A DNA stretch of 64,000 nucleotides, from NCBI RefSeq assembly GCF_030283205.1, contig NZ_JASNWF010000017.1, forward strand, positions 186,001 to 250,000. Reading direction: 5' to 3'. The position numbers were made by a program, and so were the translations under genes. This document shows, piece by piece, positions 59,204 to 64,000 of this stretch (the stretch's first letter is position 1; each line of letters begins with the position of its first letter). This stretch comes from Actinomadura opuntiae. Its GTDB lineage: Bacteria; Actinomycetota; Actinomycetes; Streptosporangiales; Streptosporangiaceae. The notes under the pieces were generated by a model. It did no database searches. It was not told the origin of the DNA and saw nothing but the letters and a program-made list of their open reading frames with translations.

Positions 59204-61029
59204 CCGAGCGGCTGCTGTTCGACACCGGCGCGATCGACCGGCTCGGCAGCGTCGACGCCGGCGACACCCAGACCGACCGCGGCGAGCTGGAACGCGGCCG
59301 CGGCATCACGATCCGCTCCGCGGTCGCGCCGTTCCGGGTCGGCGACCTGCACGTCAACCTGATCGACACCCCCGGCCACGCCGACTTCGCCGCGGAGGTC
59401 GAGCGGGCGCTCGGCGTGCTCGACGGCGCCGTCCTGGTGCTGTCGGCGGTCGAGGGCGTGCAGGCGCGGACCCGCGTGCTGATGCGGGCGCTGCGCGCGC
59501 TGGCCCTGCCCACGCTGTTCTTCGTGAACAAGATCGACCGCACCGGGGCGGACCCGGACGCGGTTCTCGCCGCGATCGGCCGCCGGCTCGGCGCCCGCGC
59601 CGTCCCGCTGAACCGGGTGCGCGGCGGGCGCGCCGTGCCGTGCGCGCCGTCCGTGGAGATCCTCGCGGACGGCGACGACGAGTTGCTCGCCGACTTCGTC
59701 GAGGGCCGCGACACCCCGCCGGAGGCCGTGCGGGCGTCGCTGCGCGCGCAGACCGCCGCCGGGACCGTCCAGCCGCTGTACTTCGGCGCTGCGACCACCG
59801 GCGAGGGCGTCGGCGACCTGCTGGACGGGATCGCCTCGCTGCTGCCGCCCGCCGGCCCCGGCGACGGCGAGACGCGCGGATCCGTCTTCGCCGTCGAGCG
59901 CACCCCGTCCGGCGAGCGGGTCGCCTGCCTGCGGCTGTTCTCCGGCGAGGTGCGCCTGCGCCAGCACGTCGCCTTCGCCGGCGGACGCGGCGGGCAGATC
60001 ACCGGCCTCGACGTCGCCGGAGCCACCGGCGGGCCGCTGACGGCCGGGAACATCGGCCGCGTCCGCGGGCTCGCCGGGGTCCGCGTCGGCGACCGGATCG
60101 GCCCGCCCGTGCGGGACGTCCCGCCGTTCCCGCCGCCGTCGCTGGAGACGATCGTCCGCGCCCGCCGCCCCGCCGACGGCGGCCGGCTGCGCGCCGCGCT
60201 CCTCGACCTCGCCGGCGAGGACCCGCTGATCCGCGCGCGGCCCGCCCCGTCCGGCGCGACGTCGGTGCTGCTGTACGGGGAGGTGCAGAAGGAGGTCATC
60301 GGTGCGCGCCTGCTCGCCGAGGCCGGGGTCGAGGCCGTCTTCGAGCCGAGCCGCACCGTCTACGCCGAGCGCCCGGCCGGCGTCGGGGAGGCCGCCGAGG
60401 AGATGGACTGGCGGCGCCGTGTGCCGGACTTCTGGGCGACCGTCGGGCTGCGCGTCGAGCCCGCGCCGCACGGCTCGGGCAACGCGTTCCGCCGCGAGAC
60501 CGAGCCGGGCGCGCTGCCGCACGCCTTCGACCGCGCGATCGAGGAGACCGTCCACCGCACCCTCGAGGAGGGCCTGCACGGCTGGCCGGTGACCGACTGC
60601 GCCGTGGTGCTGACCCGGTCCGGGTTCGCGGGCCCGGTCAGCACCGCCGCCGACTTCCGCGGCCTCACCCCGCTGGTCCTCATGGCCGCGCTCGCCGCGG
60701 CGGGCACCCGCGTCCACGAGCCGTGCCACGCGTTCGAGGCGGAGATCCCCGCCGACGCGCTCAGCCCGGTCCTGGTCGCGCTCGCCGCCCTCGGCGCCGG
60801 GGCCGTCGAGCCCGCGCCCGGGCCCGACGGCTGGACGGTCAGGGGCGAGATCCCCGCCGCCCGCGCCCGCGAGGCCGAGGCGTCCCTGCCCGCGCTCACC
60901 GGCGGCGAGGGCACCTGGTGGTCGGCGCCGTCCGGCGAGCGCCCCGTCACCGGACGGCCGCCGGCGCGGCCCCGTACCGGCGGCGACCCCCTCGATCGGG
61001 CCGCCTACCTCCGCCGCCTCGGCCGCTGA
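59146..61029 (+). CDS. TetM/OtrA-type ribosomal protection protein
   Basis: A 627-residue translation-factor GTPase, close to the usual 640. G1 is ILAHVDAGKTSLTE, then GITIRSAVAPF, DTPGHADFAAEVERAL and NKIDRTG; later domains follow the EF-G/TetM order, with the domain IV segment near 430-540. Such proteins free the ribosome from tetracyclines or act as housekeeping EF-G-like factors; actinomycete chromosomes often carry several. The ATG at 59146 is chosen by alignment to family starts (MxTLNLGILAHVDAGKTSLTERLL). Confidence 0.9.
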   Translation: MPTLNLGILAHVDAGKTSLTERLLFDTGAIDRLGSVDAGDTQTDRGELERGRGITIRSAVAPFRVGDLHVNLIDTPGHADFAAEVERALGVLDGAVLVLSAVEGVQARTRVLMRALRALALPTLFFVNKIDRTGADPDAVLAAIGRRLGARAVPLNRVRGGRAVPCAPSVEILADGDDELLADFVEGRDTPPEAVRASLRAQTAAGTVQPLYFGAATTGEGVGDLLDGIASLLPPAGPGDGETRGSVFAVERTPSGERVACLRLFSGEVRLRQHVAFAGGRGGQITGLDVAGATGGPLTAGNIGRVRGLAGVRVGDRIGPPVRDVPPFPPPSLETIVRARRPADGGRLRAALLDLAGEDPLIRARPAPSGATSVLLYGEVQKEVIGARLLAEAGVEAVFEPSRTVYAERPAGVGEAAEEMDWRRRVPDFWATVGLRVEPAPHGSGNAFRRETEPGALPHAFDRAIEETVHRTLEEGLHGWPVTDCAVVLTRSGFAGPVSTAADFRGLTPLVLMAALAAAGTRVHEPCHAFEAEIPADALSPVLVALAALGAGAVEPAPGPDGWTVRGEIPAARAREAEASLPALTGGEGTWWSAPSGERPVTGRPPARPRTGGDPLDRAAYLRRLGR

Positions 61030-61038
61030 CCGGGCCGG

Positions 61039-61983
61039 TCACGCCGTAAGGACGATCTTGCCGGACACCCGTCCCGTCTCGCCCCGCTCGTGCGCCTTCG
61101 CGGCGTCCTCCAGCGGCAGCACCGTGTCGATCTCCGCGCGCAGCCGCCCGGTCTCCACCAGCGCCGCGATCTGCGACATCGCGTGGAAGTCCGGCTCGAC
61201 CAGCAGCGTCTCGAAGCGGACGCCGTGCTCGGCGGCCCGCTCCGCGATGTCCTTCGGCTGCGCGCGTCCCACGACCGTCACCAGCGTCCCGCCGCGCCGC
61301 ATCGTGCGCAGCGAGCGCGGCCCGTAGTCGCCGCCGATCGCGTCGAGCACCACGTCGACGTCCTCGGCGGCCTCGGCGAAGTCGACGCTCCGGTAGTCGA
61401 TCGGCTCGTCCACGCCGATCTCGCGCAGGAACGCGTGCTTCGCTCCGCTCGCCGTCCCGATGACGTGCGCGCCCTTCGCCTTGGCGATCTGCACCGCCAG
61501 GTGCCCGACCCCGCCCGCCGCCGCGTGGACGAGGACGCGCTGCCCCTCCCGCACGTCCGCCGTGTCCACCAGCGCCTGCCAGGCCGTCAGCGCGGCCAGC
61601 GGCAGCGCGCCCGCCTGCACGTGGTCGATCCCGGGCGGCTTGCGCACGAACGTCCGCGACGGCGCCACGACGTACTCGGCGTGCGAGCCGACGCCGTGCG
61701 GGTAGCGCAGCATGCCGAACACCTCGTCGCCCGGCTTGTGGATCGTCACGCCGAACCCGACCTTCTCCACCACGCCGGACACGTCCCAGCCCAGCGTGAA
61801 CGGCGGGTCCGGAAGGAAGATCTTCATCGCCCGGTGCTTCCAGTCGGTCGGGTTCACCCCGGCCGCCCGCACCCGGACCAGCACCTCCGTCGGCCCCGGC
61901 TCCGGCCGCTCGACCTCGACCAGCTCCAGCACCTCGGGCCCGCCCAGCACGTCCTGCCTGACCGCCCGCATCCGCTCCGACAT
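61039..61983 (-). CDS. NADP-dependent quinone-oxidoreductase-like MDR protein
   Basis: A 314-residue zinc-free MDR protein. GroES-like domain with VRVRAAGVNPTDWKHRAMK and GWDVSGVVEKVGFGV, then the Rossmann motif HAAAGGVGHLAVQIAKAKGAHVIGTASG, and DAIGGDYGPRSLRTMRRGG. It probably reduces quinones or unsaturated carbonyls with NADPH. The ATG at 61983 has GGGGAG eight bases upstream; a longer open frame upstream is unsupported. Confidence 0.92.
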   Translation of the reverse strand: MSERMRAVRQDVLGGPEVLELVEVERPEPGPTEVLVRVRAAGVNPTDWKHRAMKIFLPDPPFTLGWDVSGVVEKVGFGVTIHKPGDEVFGMLRYPHGVGSHAEYVVAPSRTFVRKPPGIDHVQAGALPLAALTAWQALVDTADVREGQRVLVHAAAGGVGHLAVQIAKAKGAHVIGTASGAKHAFLREIGVDEPIDYRSVDFAEAAEDVDVVLDAIGGDYGPRSLRTMRRGGTLVTVVGRAQPKDIAERAAEHGVRFETLLVEPDFHAMSQIAALVETGRLRAEIDTVLPLEDAAKAHERGETGRVSGKIVLTA

Positions 61984-62095
61984 GGCGTTACTCCCCTTCC
62001 GAGTTGCGACGCCCCCACTCTGCCCGTCCGCCACCGCGCCAAAAAGTGGCGAGATCGCCATCAACTGAAAGGATCTGGCCACTCGGGGGCGGGCG

Positions 62096-62680
62096 TCACT
62101 CCATCTCGGAGAGGCGGACGGGGTCGAAGCTGATCGGGAACGGCGCGGACAGCGTCAGCGTCTCGCCGGAGCGGGCCTTGCCCGCCACCTCGTAGCGGCC
62201 GCCGGCCAGCTCCAGCATCGTGATCGACGGGCGGGGCTCCAGGTCGATGATCCAGTAGTGCGGGATGCCGGTCGCCGCGTACTCGTCCACCTTGCGGACG
62301 CGGTCGATCTGCTCGTTGACGGTGCGGGGCGTCACGACCTCCGCGACCAGCATCAGGTCGGGGCCGTAGTAGGTGCGGGTCTGCCGCTCCAGCGCGGCGC
62401 GCGCGACGTCGCGGGCGACGGCGAACACGTCCGGCTTGCGGACGCCGGCCGGGGTGGTGACGTCCTGCGGCGCGCCCGCCACGTGCACGTCCGCGTCGGC
62501 CTGCCGGGCCGCGTCCTTCAGGATCGCCTTCAGCGTGTCGGCGGCGTGGTCGTGCCACATGTCGCCCGGCAGCTCGTTCAGCCAGCCGTCCGCCAGCTCG
62601 TAACGCCGCCCCTCCTCGGGCATCGCGTCCAGGTCGTACAGCGTGTACGGGCCGTGCGCGCGCCCCGGCGTCCCGCCCAT
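62096..62680 (-). CDS. Uma2 family endonuclease-like protein
   Basis: A 194-residue Uma2/DUF820 protein of the PD-(D/E)XK nuclease fold: YELADGWLNELPG near the start, RKPDVFAV as the metal-binding Asp, and VAEVVTPRTVNEQIDRVRKVDEYAATGIPHYWIIDLEPRPSI. Catalytic Glu is in LMLVAEVV, with Lys in VRKVDEY. These proteins are abundant in actinomycetes and cyanobacteria with no proven role. The ATG has GAGGGGGGA upstream. Confidence 0.88.
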   Translation of the reverse strand: MGGTPGRAHGPYTLYDLDAMPEEGRRYELADGWLNELPGDMWHDHAADTLKAILKDAARQADADVHVAGAPQDVTTPAGVRKPDVFAVARDVARAALERQTRTYYGPDLMLVAEVVTPRTVNEQIDRVRKVDEYAATGIPHYWIIDLEPRPSITMLELAGGRYEVAGKARSGETLTLSAPFPISFDPVRLSEME

Positions 62681-62750
62681 GACCGTCCCCCCTCAGCAAC
62701 GGGCTGATCCGAATCTACCGGCCGGACGCCCGCGAGCCCGGCAACCCATG

Positions 62751-62820
62751 ATCGCGAGTCGGATCCGGGCGAATCTCTCGTAAACCGAGCGAAGGCGGGT
62801 TACGATACATCGCGAGTCGG
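62751..62820 (+). promoter_or_regulatory. 12-bp direct repeats and -10 in front of the DUF1707 gene
   Basis: ATCGCGAGTCGG occurs at 62751-62762 and again at 62809-62820, either side of TACGAT (62801-62806), which is a probable -10. Repeats of this kind on both sides of a promoter suggest a dimeric or looping regulator. Confidence 0.5.
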
Positions 62821-62884
62821 CCCGACCCTCCGCCCGCCGGCGGCGCCGGGGCCGCGGGCACACCGCCGCGAAGGAGATCTGAGA

Positions 62885-63439
62885 ATGACCGTCGAGCAGC
62901 GAAAGGGCCTGCGCGCCTCCGACGGCGACCGCGACCGGGTCCTCGTGCGGCTGCACACCGCCTACGCCGAGGGCCGGCTCAGCGAGACCGAGCTGGACGA
63001 GCGCATCGACCTCGCCCTGGCCGCCCGCACCCACGACGACCTGGCCGAGGTCTCGGCCGACCTGCCGGACGCCCTCGCGCCCGCGCCCGCCGTCCGGCGC
63101 GGCCCCGCCGGGCGCTTCCAGCTGGCCTACAAGAGCGGCGTCCGCCGCACCGGCCGCTGGCGCCTGCCCGAGAAGTACACGACCGTCATCTACAAGGGCC
63201 ACGCGCTGCTCGACCTGCGCGCCGCCGAACTCGACGGGCCGGTCACCACGATCCGCGTCCTGGCCTACAAGTCGACGGTCGAGATCGTCGTCCCGCCGGG
63301 CGTCCGCGTGGAGACGGGCGGCATGGGCGTCTCGGCCGACCTGCACGGCACTCCCGGCCCGGACGCGCCGGTCGTGCACGTGCAGGGATTCGCCTACAAG
63401 GGGGAGATCGAGGCGAAAGATCGGATACGCCGTCCGTGA
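62885..63439 (+). CDS. DUF1707 domain protein with LiaF-like C-terminal region
   Basis: A 184-residue cytoplasmic protein. DUF1707 at about 8-62 (LRASDGDRDRVLVRLHTAYAEGRLSETELDERIDLALAARTHDDLAEVSADLP) is followed by a beta-rich region (TVIYKGHALLDLRAAELDGPVTTIRVLAYKSTVEIVVPPGVRVETGG). DUF1707 proteins are actinobacterial with no clear role; some have membrane segments, but this one has none. AAGGAGATCTGAGA precedes the ATG. Confidence 0.88.
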   Translation: MTVEQRKGLRASDGDRDRVLVRLHTAYAEGRLSETELDERIDLALAARTHDDLAEVSADLPDALAPAPAVRRGPAGRFQLAYKSGVRRTGRWRLPEKYTTVIYKGHALLDLRAAELDGPVTTIRVLAYKSTVEIVVPPGVRVETGGMGVSADLHGTPGPDAPVVHVQGFAYKGEIEAKDRIRRP

Positions 63440-63456
63440 GGTGATAGAACGCTCCA

Positions 63457-63473
63457 GCGGCCTGATCGGCCGC
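63457..63473 (+). terminator. Weak hairpin after the DUF1707 gene
   Basis: GCGGCC and GGCCGC arms with a 5-base loop, shortly after the stop codon. No T-run follows, so a terminator role is only possible. Confidence 0.35.
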
Positions 63474-63548
63474 CGTTCACGCCGATGTCCGAACAGACAC
63501 CGATGTGGCGCGGTTTGATAGTGGTCCCCGGACCGTGAAGGAGCATGC

Positions 63549-64000
63549 GTGACGGCGAGGACCCCGGAGCGGGGCGAGACCGCGTCCCCCGCCGACGACC
63601 GGCCGGCCGGCTCCCGCCAGGTCAGGCGCCGCCTGACCTTCGGCGTCGCCGGCGACCTCGCCGACCTCCCGGCGGCCCTGTCGCCCTGGCAGCGCGCCTA
63701 CGAGGCATGGCGCACCGCCGGCATCGGCTGGGGCCACGGAGCGCCCCCGCGCGACCGCGCGACCGAGCCCGCCGCGCCCGCGAGCCGCAACGCCATCCGC
63801 GCGACCGCCCCGCCCCCCGAGCCGGAGCCGCCGCACAAGAAGAAGCGCAAGCGCCGCACCCCCAAACCCCGCCAGACCACGGCGAACCCAAAGCCGCTCT
63901 CGCCAACCGAACCCGCGCCCCACAACGAGCGCACCGCCCGACCCGCAGAGAGCGCGGCGCCCGCCGCGAAACCGGGTAAGGCAGAACCACCCTCGCCGAC
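63549..64000 (+). CDS. Hypothetical protein, 3' truncated by the window edge
   Basis: A frame open from GTG 63549 to the window edge (at least 150 residues), with AAGGAGC five bases upstream and nearly all third positions G or C. The early region has VRRRLTFGVAGDLADLPAALSPWQRAYEAWRTAGIGWGH, then a Pro/Ala/Glu-rich and basic stretch (KKKRKRR) that looks disordered. I do not recognise the family. The overlapping frame from ATG 63545 is rejected for poorer codon bias. Confidence 0.5.
   Translation, partial: MTARTPERGETASPADDRPAGSRQVRRRLTFGVAGDLADLPAALSPWQRAYEAWRTAGIGWGHGAPPRDRATEPAAPASRNAIRATAPPPEPEPPHKKKRKRRTPKPRQTTANPKPLSPTEPAPHNERTARPAESAAPAAKPGKAEPPSP

Noticed and set aside
59146..61029. 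Recently acquired tetracycline-resistance island
   Set aside because: GC content and codon use match the neighbours and there are no mobility genes; a native OtrA/EF-G-like factor is more likely.
63545..63979. ORF starting at ATG 63545
   Set aside because: The overlapping frame from GTG 63549 has a much stronger third-position GC bias and a better spaced ribosome binding site.

Overview
The window is 64 kb of very GC-rich actinobacterial chromosome. Third codon positions are almost always G or C, many genes start with GTG or TTG, and the gene set is typical of a filamentous actinomycete: WhiB1, a SigF/RsbW-type sigma and anti-sigma pair, nickel superoxide dismutase with its maturation protease, the actinobacterial Kgd enzyme, and two complete conservons. 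The mix fits Streptosporangiales, perhaps Actinomadura or a relative; the genus is inference. I saw no rRNA, tRNA, CRISPR array, insertion sequence or phage gene, so it reads as chromosome with accessory catabolic islands.

Layout. 0-4.5 kb: the end of a PdtaS-like histidine kinase, whiB1, a lipid kinase, a small membrane protein, and the rsbW-sigma pair. 4.6-20.6 kb: a carbohydrate and sugar-acid utilisation locus (phytanoyl-CoA-dioxygenase-like enzyme, KDG kinase, two secreted beta-propeller paralogues, DUF4432 epimerase-like protein, SDR, SMP-30 lactonase, acetyl-hydrolase, GntR/FadR regulator, binding protein plus two permeases, GH38-like mannosidase, glucarate-dehydratase-like enzyme). 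A shared operator-like box lies at three of its promoters. 20.6-29.5 kb: a GNAT protein, sodN/sodX, malic enzyme, a polar amino-acid ABC transporter, an MDR oxidoreductase, a PadR-DUF4097 pair and a DUF6104 protein. 29.5-40.2 kb: kgd, an AIM24 protein, a glutathionyl-hydroquinone-reductase-like GST, a DedA protein, a DapB-like reductase, an SDR and enoyl-CoA hydratase pair, and a CbiX-like chelatase. 40.5-49.4 kb: two head-to-tail conservons. 49.6-56.8 kb: a second sugar locus (ROK regulator, ribose-type ABC transporter, Gfo/Idh/MocA oxidoreductase, sugar phosphate isomerase/epimerase-like protein). 56.8-64 kb: an LLM oxidoreductase with a divergent MarR regulator, a DUF952-cupin fusion, a TetM/OtrA-type ribosomal protection GTPase with a leader ORF, a quinone oxidoreductase, a Uma2 protein, a DUF1707 protein and a truncated gene.

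How the genes work together. The first sugar locus can be read as one route: outside hydrolysis, uptake by an ABC importer with no ATPase of its own, inside cleavage by the GH38-like enzyme, deacylation, oxidation to a lactone (SDR), hydrolysis to an aldonate (SMP-30), dehydration to a 2-keto-3-deoxy acid (enolase superfamily) and phosphorylation (KDG kinase). No KDPG aldolase is in the window. The second sugar locus looks like uptake followed by oxidation and isomerisation or elimination of a sugar or cyclitol. Eight genes have a TANNNT element six or seven bases before an ATG or GTG, which predicts leaderless mRNAs. Convergent gene pairs are often separated by very stable GC hairpins that probably act as terminators in both directions.
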